From Vibrio sp. 14G-20 (GTDB taxonomy: Bacteria > Pseudomonadota > Gammaproteobacteria > Enterobacterales > Vibrionaceae): a stretch of DNA of 64,000 nucleotides. Where the stretch lies: positions 1-64,000 of the forward strand of contig NZ_JAPHPW010000019.1 in NCBI RefSeq assembly GCF_026241515.1, in the 5' to 3' direction. Shown piece after piece: positions 27,784 to 36,207 of the stretch (positions are counted from its first letter, which is position 1; every line of letters starts with the position of its first letter). The position numbers were made by a program, and so were the translations under genes. A model generated the notes under the pieces. That model ran no database searches. It saw only the letters and a program-made list of their open reading frames with translations, and had not been told where the DNA came from.

Positions 27784-29616
27784 ATGTTTCAAGCTTTTAG
27801 AATCCCAAGCCTATTAATGGTCATATACACTTTACTAATGGTGTTTGGCGGTCATTGGGTATGGAACACAAGCCATGAAAGTTTGTTAAATGATCATCAA
27901 TCTAAGCTGGACCGCTTTTCTGTTCACATTTCAAGTCAATTGGACAAGTTCGCGCACATTCCAGAACTGCTTTCAAAAGACAAAGAGCTGGTCGATGCCC
28001 TACACTCACCAAGTAATTCCGCGCAAATCGAGCTGACTAATCGGTATCTAGAGCACGTAAACACAGTAATTCAAGCGTCCGACACTTACCTACTCGACAG
28101 TATCGGTACCACCATAGCTGCTAGTAACTGGAACCTGAAACACTCTTTCGTTGGACGTAACTTTGCTTTTCGTCCCTACTATCAACAAGCAATTCTCGGC
28201 AATGAAAACCAGTACTTTGCTTTAGGTTCTACCTCGGGAAAGCGAGGTTATTATTATTCTTACCCTGTCTCCTACGCGGCCGAAATCATTGGCGTGATTG
28301 TCGTAAAAATGGATTTATCACTGATTGAAGCAAGTTGGAAAGGAAAGCAGAGTTTTTTTGTTGCCGACGATAAAGACCAGATTGTTTTTATGTCGAGCAA
28401 GCCTGAATGGTTGTTCAAAAGCCTTCAACCTTTAGATAAAGCGCAAAAAACTCGCATTCAAGAAAGCAGACAATACCTTGATACCAAGATCGAGAGCCTT
28501 CACTTTTCAGGAGACTTAGAAAGCGCCACCAGCAGCATTCAATCACCACACCAGCTCGTAAAAGAACGTTTTTTTACTTCATCACGCTTCCTCGATGACC
28601 CGAAACTAACTGTCAGAGTATTTTCTCCAACACACATAGTTTGGTGGGATCTCATCGCTTACCTTGTGGTGCTGAGTTTAGTGTTTGCCATTATCTATCT
28701 CACGATGCAACTCAACCATCACCGCCAACAAAGGCGTACGCAAATCGATAGGCTACAATCTGAAGCCAAACAAAAACTCGAGTTTCAAGTCCTCGAAAGA
28801 ACCTCTGAGCTCCATATCGAGATCAAACAGCGTATCGAAACAGAACGGGTGCTCAGGCAAACACAAGATGAGCTTATCCAAGCCGCTAAACTAGCGGTAT
28901 TGGGTCAAATGTCAGCGAGCATCAGTCACGAACTGAATAACCCACTCGCTGCGATTCGCAGTTATGCCGATAACGGCCGACTGTTTCTTGCAAAAGAAAA
29001 GACCGAGCGTGTTGATGACAACCTATCTCGAATTTCATCACTCACCGATCGTATGGCGAAAATTAGCCACCAGCTTCGCTCCTTCGCAAAAAAGTCCACG
29101 GCGGAAGAGCTACACACATTGCAGATATTGCCTGTTCTTCATTCCTCTAAAGAGCTGATGAAACCGCAATTGAAAACTGAGCGAGTCAAAGTAAATGAGC
29201 TCCCTGAAACCTTCAATGCTTGCGTGCTCGCCAATGCGATTCAACTGGAACAGGTAATCATTAACCTACTGACCAATGCAGTTCAAGCTATGGAAAATCA
29301 AGAAGATAAACAATTGGCTATCCTGTTAGAGATTAGGGAATCAAATAATGAACAATCAAAAACTCTGTTGATTCACGTTGATGATAATGGCCCCGGCTTT
29401 ATGTCACCTTCGACGGGAGATTTTTTTGAACCCTTCCATACCACCAAAAAAAATGGTCTTGGACTCGGGCTATCGATTTCTCAACAAATAATCGGTGGAA
29501 TTAACGGAAAACTGTTGACCGATAGCAGCCCACAAGGTGGCGCTCGTTTTAGTATCGAACTCCCAATTGTGCCTGATGAGCAACGTGCACGAACAGAACG
29601 CACGCAAGCAGATTAA
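27784..29616 (+). CDS. dctB: C4-dicarboxylate sensor histidine kinase DctB
   Basis: This 610-aa membrane kinase has a first membrane helix at about residues 10-28. A periplasmic double-Cache-type sensor region follows (about 30-280; FAFRPYYQQAILG and GKRGYYYSYPV are typical of DctB). The second helix is about 287-310. A coiled coil leads to a HisKA domain with ISHELNNPLAAIRSYADN (His382) and an HATPase domain with NLLTNAVQAM and GLGLGLSIS. It phosphorylates DctD in response to succinate, fumarate or malate. GCGGAGAGCCTTC precedes the ATG. dctD follows after 79 bases, and the transporter operon converges from the other side. Confidence 0.93.
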   Translation: MFQAFRIPSLLMVIYTLLMVFGGHWVWNTSHESLLNDHQSKLDRFSVHISSQLDKFAHIPELLSKDKELVDALHSPSNSAQIELTNRYLEHVNTVIQASDTYLLDSIGTTIAASNWNLKHSFVGRNFAFRPYYQQAILGNENQYFALGSTSGKRGYYYSYPVSYAAEIIGVIVVKMDLSLIEASWKGKQSFFVADDKDQIVFMSSKPEWLFKSLQPLDKAQKTRIQESRQYLDTKIESLHFSGDLESATSSIQSPHQLVKERFFTSSRFLDDPKLTVRVFSPTHIVWWDLIAYLVVLSLVFAIIYLTMQLNHHRQQRRTQIDRLQSEAKQKLEFQVLERTSELHIEIKQRIETERVLRQTQDELIQAAKLAVLGQMSASISHELNNPLAAIRSYADNGRLFLAKEKTERVDDNLSRISSLTDRMAKISHQLRSFAKKSTAEELHTLQILPVLHSSKELMKPQLKTERVKVNELPETFNACVLANAIQLEQVIINLLTNAVQAMENQEDKQLAILLEIRESNNEQSKTLLIHVDDNGPGFMSPSTGDFFEPFHTTKKNGLGLGLSISQQIIGGINGKLLTDSSPQGGARFSIELPIVPDEQRARTERTQAD

Positions 29617-29695
29617 GGCTAACTCATTAAATTAGCTAACTTCACAAGCAAGCAAACTCAACGATAATTAGAACAAAAGAGTAAAGGAATAAACT

Positions 29696-31045
29696 ATGTG
29701 TCACGTCTATTTCATTGATGATGAATCCGATCTAAGAATGGCCATTGAGCAAAGCTTTGAACTTGCCGAGATTGACGCCGAATTCTTTCCCGATGCAGAA
29801 TCTGCGCTGATCGCCATCCAGAAAAATGGTCTTCCCCACGTGATCATTACCGATATCTGTTTGCCGGGTATCTCTGGGCATGACCTACTCAGCACGGTCA
29901 TGCATAAAGACAAAGAAATCCCGGTCATCATAATCACTGGTCATGGTGATATCTCAATGGCCGTTCAAGCTATCCATAACGGTGCCTATGATTTCATTGA
30001 AAAGCCCTTTGCGAATGAACGCTTAATTGAGACGACCAAACGCGCCATCGAAAAACGCCAGTTAACTCTCGAAAACCAAGAACTGAAGCGCTCGTTGAAG
30101 GCGAGTAAGGCACTAGGACCGAGAATCATTGGTGACACACAATCTATGACAGAGCTACGTTCTATCATCACCCATGTTGCCGACACCAATGCCGACATCT
30201 TGTTATTTGGTGAAACAGGCACAGGTAAAGAGTTGGTTGCACGTTCTCTGCATGAACAAAGCAGTCGTCGAGAGCAAAACTTTGTCGCCGTCAATTGCGG
30301 TGCGGTTCCAGAGAACCTGATTGAAAGCGAACTCTATGGACATGAAAAAGGCGCGTTTACTGGCGCAGAAAGTAAACGTGTCGGTAAATTTGAATTTGCT
30401 CAAGGCGGAACCCTATTCTTAGATGAAATTGAATCCATGCCGATGCAGGCACAAATTCGCCTACTGCGTGTATTACAGGAACGCGTGATTGAGAGAGTTG
30501 GATCCAATAGCTTGGTGCCTCTCGATATTCGAGTGATTGCCGCCACCAAAATCGATCTAAAGAAAGCGGCTGAAGAAGGGACTTTTCGACAAGACCTCTA
30601 TTACCGACTCAATGTCGTGACCTTAGATTTACCGCCACTAAGAAGTCGCCAAGAAGACATCCCTGCACTGTTTCACCACTTCTTGCTTGTTGCTGCGGCT
30701 CGCTATGGGAAAACAGCCCCTGCGCTTCCACAAAAGCAGCTACATGAGCTTCTAGCCCATGATTGGCCGGGAAATGTGCGTGAATTACGTAATACTGCAG
30801 AACGTTTTGTGCTTTTAGGTAAGCTTTCTCACTTATCAGACAGCACCGTTGAAACGGCTCAAGAGCTGTCCTTAGCTGAACTGGTGTCTGACTTCGAAAA
30901 AAATACGCTGAAGCAAGCACTTATTGAATGTAATGGCAGCATAAAAGAGACCATGGAGAGGCTGCAATTACCAAGGAAAACCCTCTACGATAAGATGCAA
31001 AAACACCAGCTAACGAAAGAGTCTTATAAGGTAGAACCAAACTAA
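29696..31045 (+). CDS. dctD: C4-dicarboxylate response regulator DctD (sigma-54 activator)
   Basis: This 449-aa NtrC-family regulator has a receiver domain (residues 1-120) with phospho-acceptor Asp53 in ITDICLPG. The central AAA+ domain has Walker A FGETGTGKE and the sigma-54 contact motif GAFTGA. A Fis-type helix-turn-helix lies at the C-terminus (SIKETMERLQLPRKTLYDKM). Family members open sigma-54 promoters. A near-perfect sigma-54 promoter sits in front of dctP in this window, which strongly supports DctPQM as its target. AAAGGAATAAACT precedes the ATG. Confidence 0.95.
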   Translation: MCHVYFIDDESDLRMAIEQSFELAEIDAEFFPDAESALIAIQKNGLPHVIITDICLPGISGHDLLSTVMHKDKEIPVIIITGHGDISMAVQAIHNGAYDFIEKPFANERLIETTKRAIEKRQLTLENQELKRSLKASKALGPRIIGDTQSMTELRSIITHVADTNADILLFGETGTGKELVARSLHEQSSRREQNFVAVNCGAVPENLIESELYGHEKGAFTGAESKRVGKFEFAQGGTLFLDEIESMPMQAQIRLLRVLQERVIERVGSNSLVPLDIRVIAATKIDLKKAAEEGTFRQDLYYRLNVVTLDLPPLRSRQEDIPALFHHFLLVAAARYGKTAPALPQKQLHELLAHDWPGNVRELRNTAERFVLLGKLSHLSDSTVETAQELSLAELVSDFEKNTLKQALIECNGSIKETMERLQLPRKTLYDKMQKHQLTKESYKVEPN

Positions 31046-31123
31046 ATTAGATTTGCGAGCAAGATCACCTATACTTATTTCAATAACAGGATGTTATGCA
31101 ATAAATATAATAAGGAAGTGGTT

Positions 31124-31297
31124 ATGGGTGAGAAAACGAGAGTACCATCGATTACTGATACTTTTGAGATAGATGGCATTTACTATACCGATCATCACGT
31201 CGATTTAAATACGCCAGAATTAGAAGCAAAACGCGCTTTGTATGAGCAGATAAACCCTCAGTCAAATCGTGGCAGAAATATAGATGAGGAGGTCTAA
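31124..31297 (+). CDS. small hypothetical protein (57 aa) downstream of dctD
   Basis: I do not recognise a named family. The 57-residue, hydrophilic, acidic product has no membrane segment or Cys. Notable are DTFEIDGIYYTDHHVDLNTPE and a C-terminal RGRNIDEEV. The frame is open 11 codons further upstream, but the ATG at 31124 is preceded by AAGGAAGTGG at good spacing, so I use it. It lies 78 bases after dctD on the same strand. Its last codons and stop form the left arm and loop of a strong terminator, which argues that it is the real end of this transcript. Confidence 0.65.
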   Translation: MGEKTRVPSITDTFEIDGIYYTDHHVDLNTPELEAKRALYEQINPQSNRGRNIDEEV

Positions 31298-31316
31298 CGA
31301 CCTCCTCATTTTTTAT
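31284..31316 (+). terminator. Rho-independent terminator overlapping a stop codon
   Basis: ATGAGGAGGTC-TAAC-GACCTCCTCAT followed by TTTTTT is an 11 bp perfect stem with a T6 tail. The TAA in the loop is the stop codon of the 57-aa gene. It ends the dctBD-side transcript just before convergent dctM. Confidence 0.93.
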
Positions 31317-31351
31317 GGATTAAATTCCATGTTAGTGAATGGATCAAATAG

Positions 31352-32713
31352 CTACTTGGTTATAATTTCCGGCCCCATCAAGGTGGTTGGTAACCATGTA
31401 GAAACCCAAGGCACGTAGGTTACGATAATCAAGAACAAGAACATCACGCCTACCCAAGGCAGTGCCGCTTTGACCACGTTCATCATCGACATCTTCGCAA
31501 CCCCTGCAGTCACAAACAAATTGAGCCCAACTGGCGGGGTTATCATCCCTATCTCCATGTTCACCACCATCATGATACCAAGGTGAATTGGGTCGATACC
31601 GAGTGCAATAGCGATTGGGAATACCAACGGCGCAACAATTATCAGCAAGCCTGATGGCTCCATGAACTGCCCACCAATCAAGAGTAGTACGTTCACTACA
31701 ATCAAGAAGGTAATCGGACCTAAGCCTGCAGAAAGCATAGACTCAGTGATCATTTGAGGGATACGTTCTTCCGTCAGTACATGCTTAAGAATCAGAGCGT
31801 TGGCAATGATAAACAGCAACATGATCGTCAGCTTGCCTGCATCGTAAAGCGTATCTTTGGTGTCTTTATGGAAGAAGGTTTGGAACACCTTAACCAGCGC
31901 TGGTTTTGTGTTGTTCTTATCCGCAAACGGCCCCATATCTTTATAGATAAAGTTGGCAATAAAGAACGCGTAAACCGCTGCAACAGCCGCTGCTTCGGTC
32001 GGAGTAAAGATACCGCCGTAGATACCGCCCAGAATGATGACAATCAGTAACAAGCCCCAGCTTGCATCTTTCGCGGCTGCGAACATCTCGCCCCAACCAA
32101 CAAATGGCTGTGCAGGAATCTTCTTAATACGCGCCGCAATATAGATAGCAATCATCAACATCACGCCCGCCAACAGGCCTGGAATAACGCCACCTAAGAA
32201 CATACGACCAACAGATACATCGGTCGCCGCTGCGTATACCACCATCACAATTGAAGGCGGAATCAAGATGCCCAGAGTACCTGCGTTACAGATAACCCCT
32301 GCTGCGAACTCTTTTGAGTAGCCGTTTTTGATCATGCCGGCGATAACAATACTACCGATTGCCACTACCGTCGCCGGAGACGAACCAGACAGCGCTGCGA
32401 ACATCATACATGCCACTACCGATGCCATCGCCAGACCGCCACGGAACCAACCCACCATCGCGATTGCAAAACGGATAATACGTTTCGCCACACCACCTGT
32501 AGACATGAAGCTAGAGGCCAAGATAAAGAAAGGTATCGCTAAGAGTGTGTAGTGGCCTGCAAAAGCATTAAACAGCGTTTGTGCGACTGAAGCTAATGAC
32601 GCATCTGAGTGCATCAATAAGAATATTACACTCGATAAACCTAGAGAAATCGCAATTGGTACACCGACCAACATGAAAGCAATTACCATTAAAAATAGAA
32701 ATAACATTGCCAT
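31352..32713 (-). CDS. dctM: TRAP transporter large permease DctM
   Basis: The 453-aa membrane protein has about twelve hydrophobic segments and is the Na+-driven transport channel of a C4-dicarboxylate TRAP system. Typical DctM stretches are SGSSPATVVAIGSIVIAGM, GTLGILIPPSIVMVVYA, GGIFTPTEAAAVAAVYAFF and MEIGMITPPVGLNLFV. It starts 2 bases after the dctQ stop. The central loop (about 225-280) is longer and more charged than the shortest family members. Confidence 0.95.
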   Translation of the reverse strand: MAMLFLFLMVIAFMLVGVPIAISLGLSSVIFLLMHSDASLASVAQTLFNAFAGHYTLLAIPFFILASSFMSTGGVAKRIIRFAIAMVGWFRGGLAMASVVACMMFAALSGSSPATVVAIGSIVIAGMIKNGYSKEFAAGVICNAGTLGILIPPSIVMVVYAAATDVSVGRMFLGGVIPGLLAGVMLMIAIYIAARIKKIPAQPFVGWGEMFAAAKDASWGLLLIVIILGGIYGGIFTPTEAAAVAAVYAFFIANFIYKDMGPFADKNNTKPALVKVFQTFFHKDTKDTLYDAGKLTIMLLFIIANALILKHVLTEERIPQMITESMLSAGLGPITFLIVVNVLLLIGGQFMEPSGLLIIVAPLVFPIAIALGIDPIHLGIMMVVNMEIGMITPPVGLNLFVTAGVAKMSMMNVVKAALPWVGVMFLFLIIVTYVPWVSTWLPTTLMGPEIITK

Positions 32714-32715
32714 GA

Positions 32716-33471
32716 TTAGTCTTCCTTACCGTTGGATTTTGTATCCGACTCACTCGCCTTGCTTGGCTTCGTCGAATCCAATACCGCTGTCGCGCCTTCA
32801 TCAGAACCCGCTAGCACGTCCGCTTTCAATGCATCCAGCTCTTCTTCGGCTTCGTGCCCAGCAATCATACGGTCGAGTTTGCCTGTTACTACTTGGTAAG
32901 CAACTTGAGCAAAACGGAACGTAAGCATTGCCATACCAATCGGCAGCGCCATGTAAGGGATAAAGCGTGGCAGTTTCTCGTATCGTTCGCCTTCATTCAG
33001 CCAATCAGCAAGAAACTGAAGCATCTCTGGCATTGGAATATCATCGGTCTCATACCATGCGCGATCGGTCGCGAATGGGTACCAATAGTTCCAAGAACCG
33101 ATAAGCAGTAAGATTGAAAATGCTAGACAGCTGGTCACCGCGATTAACGCATACACTTTACGTAGCTTTTCAGGGGCAAGGTTGATGATGACATCAACAC
33201 CAATGTGGAAGTGCTTTTTAACACCATAAGATGCGCCGACCAATACCATCCATGCAAACATGAATACCGTCAGTTCTAATGCCCATAAAATGTTGTCATT
33301 GAATGCGTATCGAAATACCACATTGGCAAAAGTAAGTAGCGTCATTGCGCCAAGGAAAAATGCGATTAATGACTCTTCAATCGCATCCGTAACTCTTCCG
33401 ACTTTGGAAAAAAGAGAGGGGTCCAGTGCTGATTCGCTAGAATTTGGTTGTTCCATTTGAGGCTTTTCCAT
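32716..33471 (-). CDS. dctQ: TRAP transporter small permease DctQ
   Basis: The 251-aa protein has four predicted membrane helices, starting near residue 32 with SLIAFFLGAMTLLTFANVVFRY. This signature and ELTVFMFAWMVLVGASYGVKKHFHIGVDVI are typical of DctQ. It partners DctM. At 251 aa it is longer than many DctQ proteins because of a charged, Glu/Asp/Ser/Lys-rich tail of about 45 residues (AEEELDALKADVL to SNGKED) that should be cytoplasmic and disordered. Confidence 0.93.
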   Translation of the reverse strand: MEKPQMEQPNSSESALDPSLFSKVGRVTDAIEESLIAFFLGAMTLLTFANVVFRYAFNDNILWALELTVFMFAWMVLVGASYGVKKHFHIGVDVIINLAPEKLRKVYALIAVTSCLAFSILLLIGSWNYWYPFATDRAWYETDDIPMPEMLQFLADWLNEGERYEKLPRFIPYMALPIGMAMLTFRFAQVAYQVVTGKLDRMIAGHEAEEELDALKADVLAGSDEGATAVLDSTKPSKASESDTKSNGKED

Positions 33472-33537
33472 AATTGACTCCGCTTATAATTGTTTTAATA
33501 AAGGGCAGCGGTAGGGAGCCGCCACCCTATAGCGGTG

Positions 33538-34533
33538 TTATTGGTTTGAAGCTAATGCTGCATCGATAAGATCTGAACCGATGTCTTTTTCAAACTTCTT
33601 CCATACTGGTTGAAGTGCCGTTACCCATGCTTGACGCTGTTCAGGCGTCAACGTACGAACCTCACCACCAGCTTCGATGATGTTGTTTTTGTTCGCTAGG
33701 TTAACTTTTGAAGATTCCGCGTTACGCGTCTCAGACACTTCTTGAACGATAGTGCCAAGCTGCGTGCGTACATCTTCAGGTAGGTCTTTCCAGAAGTCGT
33801 TTGAGGTTACAACTAGGTAATCCAAGATGCCGTGATTGGTTTCAGTCACGCCGTCTTGTACTTCAAAGAACTTCTTACCGTAGATGTTTGACCATGTGTT
33901 TTCTTGGCCATCGATAACCTTAGTTTGCAAGCCACCGTACACTTCTTTGAAAGACATCTTCTGTGGGTTAGCGCCTAGCTGTTCAAACTGAGCAACCAAT
34001 ACATCTGATGCTTGAACACGGAATTTCAAACCTTCCGCATCTTCAGGGTTGATAAGAGGTTTGTTCGCCGACATCTGTTTCATGCCATTGTGCCAAAACG
34101 CTAGGCCCTGTAGGCCACGACGCTTCATCGCATTCTTCAGTTTTTCACCGGATTCTGAGTTTTGGAAACGGTCAACAGCGTCTACATCTTCAAATAAGAA
34201 CGGAAGGTCAAAAATGCGGTATTTCTTAGTGAACTTCTCAAATTTAGACAGCGAAGGTGCCGCCATTTGAACATCACCATTTAACAGGGCTTCCAGTACC
34301 TTATTATCATCGTAAAGCGTCGAGTTAGGGAAAACTTGCATACAAGCTTTACCATTCATTTCAGTGTTTACTCGCTCTTCTAGTAGAGAAGCGGCAATGC
34401 CTTTCGGGTGCTTATCAGTATTGGTTACGTGACTGAATTTAATCACGATTTCACCAGGGTCACAGTTTGCAGCAGCATTAAAACTTGTGAGCGCCAGAGC
34501 AGATACAGACAGCAGGGTAAGAGGCTTAAACAT
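33538..34533 (-). CDS. dctP: TRAP transporter C4-dicarboxylate-binding protein DctP
   Basis: The 331-aa periplasmic binding protein has a signal peptide (residues 1-22, ending NAAANC). Family features include IVIKFSHVTNTDKHPKG, GLKFRVQASDV (with the Arg that binds the substrate carboxylate) and the YGGLQTKVIDGQENTWSNI block. It captures succinate, fumarate or malate for DctQM. It is the first gene of the operon, with a sigma-54 promoter about 60 bases upstream of its ATG. AAGGAGAATAATA is a strong ribosome site. Confidence 0.95.
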   Translation of the reverse strand: MFKPLTLLSVSALALTSFNAAANCDPGEIVIKFSHVTNTDKHPKGIAASLLEERVNTEMNGKACMQVFPNSTLYDDNKVLEALLNGDVQMAAPSLSKFEKFTKKYRIFDLPFLFEDVDAVDRFQNSESGEKLKNAMKRRGLQGLAFWHNGMKQMSANKPLINPEDAEGLKFRVQASDVLVAQFEQLGANPQKMSFKEVYGGLQTKVIDGQENTWSNIYGKKFFEVQDGVTETNHGILDYLVVTSNDFWKDLPEDVRTQLGTIVQEVSETRNAESSKVNLANKNNIIEAGGEVRTLTPEQRQAWVTALQPVWKKFEKDIGSDLIDAALASNQ

Positions 34534-34591
34534 TATTATTCTCCTTAGTAAACAAAGCAGCCCTTCAATGGGAACTGCGTGCTTTCACTAA

Positions 34592-34607
34592 GGCAATTAG
34601 CGCGCCA
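34592..34607 (-). promoter_or_regulatory. sigma-54 promoter of dctPQM
   Basis: On the minus strand TGGCGCG-CTAA-TTGCC matches the sigma-54 consensus TGGCACG-N4-TTGCW, with GG and GC at the required -24/-12 spacing. It sits 58 bases upstream of the dctP start. DctD, encoded nearby, has the GAFTGA motif needed to activate it. Confidence 0.85.
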
Positions 34608-34627
34608 TATTGATACAAAACATTAAC

Positions 34628-34648
34628 AAGCCTTTAACCACAAGGCTT
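34628..34648. promoter_or_regulatory. inverted repeat upstream of the sigma-54 promoter
   Basis: AAGCCTT and AAGGCTT are perfect 7 bp arms with a 7-base spacer, 21-41 bases upstream of the -24 box. It may be a DctD- or IHF-related control site. Enhancer sites for this family usually lie further upstream, so the assignment is tentative. Confidence 0.3.
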
Positions 34649-34879
34649 CATCATAGTTGCCAACATGAGTCGCTAGCTCTTTGCAAAATTTAATGGGTGG
34701 AAAATGACACATAGAATATTTATAAATGGGTGGGAGTTGACCAAAGCATCAGTGATAAATGAGGTCTGACCAAAAGCCCCTTTCACGATGATGCCTTGAA
34801 GTAATTTCAACCTATCCTGTAGAGTGCAGCACAACTTAGTCAGATTTACTGATCCACTACTTACCAAGAGTTGCTACCC

Positions 34880-35287
34880 ATGAGTCAGATCTACCATCAC
34901 CCAGTACAGATTTACTACGAAGATACCGATCACTCAGGTGTGGTTTATCACCCTAACTTCCTTAAATACTTTGAGCGTGCGCGAGAGCATGTGTTGGGCA
35001 GCGATAAACTGGCGGAGTTGTGGAATGAGCATGGACTGGGGTTTGCGGTGTATAAAGCCAATATGACCTTTCAAGACGGCGTTGAGTTCGCAGAGATCTG
35101 CGATATCCGAACCTCTTTTGAACTCGATGGCAAATACAAAACCTTATGGCGACAAGAGGTATGGCGTAAAGATGCGACCAAACCTGCCGTGATTGGTGAT
35201 ATCGAGATGGTTTGCCTAGATAAAGACAAACAACTTCAGCCTGTACCCGCAGAAGTATTAAAAGCGATGCTTGGCGAAACGAGTTAA
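34880..35287 (+). CDS. YbgC-type hot-dog acyl-CoA thioesterase
   Basis: The 135-aa single hot-dog protein has the 4HBT/YbgC signature IYYEDTDHSGVVYHPNFLKYFERARE, with the catalytic Asp at residue 17. It should hydrolyse short or medium acyl-CoA or acyl-ACP esters. It is not the tol-pal ybgC gene (no tol genes nearby). Its place next to the polyunsaturated fatty acid synthase suggests, without proof, a role in acyl release or editing. The frame opens with TTG three codons earlier; I prefer the ATG that gives MSQIYHHP. Confidence 0.85.
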   Translation: MSQIYHHPVQIYYEDTDHSGVVYHPNFLKYFERAREHVLGSDKLAELWNEHGLGFAVYKANMTFQDGVEFAEICDIRTSFELDGKYKTLWRQEVWRKDATKPAVIGDIEMVCLDKDKQLQPVPAEVLKAMLGETS

Positions 35288-35300
35288 CTAAGATTGTTAA

Positions 35301-35348
35301 TGGCTGAGAGCGCGAGTGGCTGAAAGTGCGAGTGGTTGAGAGTGCGCC
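35301..35348. repeat. three 16-base tandem repeats between the thioesterase gene and pfaE
   Basis: TGGCTGAGAGCGCGAG, TGGCTGAAAGTGCGAG and TGGTTGAGAGTGCGCC follow one another directly. They lie between the converging stops of the thioesterase and pfaE genes, where a terminator would be expected but is not clear. It is a minisatellite-like array that may vary in copy number. Confidence 0.7.
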
Positions 35349-35394
35349 TTGTTCCAGATTAGAAGCTCAAGGTTCTAGTGTAACGAGCGTAAAC

Positions 35395-36207
35395 TCAGCC
35401 AAGTAGCTTCGATTTGGGGAAGCACTTCATCTCTAATTGCATAGGAAGCGTTGCACCACCAAGCGTCACGGCAAATCGAAACTGGTTATCCAGTCTTCCT
35501 AAACTGCATTGCCAATCTGTTGAAGTATCACCTTGTTCAGCAGCATCCAACCCAACTCCGTTATGTACAATGATTCCATCATGTAACTCTGGTTGTAAGC
35601 CCGACGAATAAACTGGCAGTGTTTGTTGATTTAGACTGGAAAAATCGAACGAGAAACTTTTCAACGATGTGGCCAATCCCTTTCCTGTCGCTTTGATGTA
35701 CGACTCTTTCAGTGCCCACAAATCAAAAAAACGCTCTCTTTGAGATACCTCATCCAGTTCGAGTAAGTCGTTAATCTCAAACTCCGAAAAGTAATGCTTC
35801 ATGATCGCCGCGATGTTGGTCGAGCTTCTTGCATGTTCTATATCCACCCCAAGCTGTAGTGGTTGCCCTTTCGTTTGGCAGACAGCAATCAGTAAATGAT
35901 CTTGGCTATGGCTAATATTGAAATTCAGTCTGGTTTTGTGTTGCTGCTCTGCAATCAAGCTTGGTTTGCCTTTTTCACCATACTCAAACCGCCACTCTTC
36001 AGCCGTCAAATCAGAGTAGATCGACAACACCTCTCGCAGGTAGTTACGAACATAGAGCGCTTGGATCTGAGATGAAGGCATTCGATAACGCTCAACCTTA
36101 GCGACTTCATCGTCGGTCAGTTTCTGTTTAAGGCGCAACACATGCTCAGTACCTTCATCCAAATCGCTTAGAGAACAAAGCCACAAATCAACGACTGGTG
36201 TTTCCAT
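35395..36207 (-). CDS. pfaE: 4'-phosphopantetheinyl transferase PfaE (Sfp type)
   Basis: The 270-aa Sfp-type transferase moves phosphopantetheine from CoA onto the ACP serines of PfaA. Key motifs are LNFNISHSQDHLLIA, LGVDIEHAR (metal-binding Asp/Glu) and the signature FFDLWALKESYIKATGKGL (Glu and Lys). The frame is open to a GTG five codons upstream (36222), where AAGAA is too close to serve as a ribosome site, so I use the ATG at 36207. Neither start is strongly marked. It diverges from pfaA across a 720-base region, as in other marine EPA gene sets. Confidence 0.93.
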   Translation of the reverse strand: METPVVDLWLCSLSDLDEGTEHVLRLKQKLTDDEVAKVERYRMPSSQIQALYVRNYLREVLSIYSDLTAEEWRFEYGEKGKPSLIAEQQHKTRLNFNISHSQDHLLIAVCQTKGQPLQLGVDIEHARSSTNIAAIMKHYFSEFEINDLLELDEVSQRERFFDLWALKESYIKATGKGLATSLKSFSFDFSSLNQQTLPVYSSGLQPELHDGIIVHNGVGLDAAEQGDTSTDWQCSLGRLDNQFRFAVTLGGATLPMQLEMKCFPKSKLLG

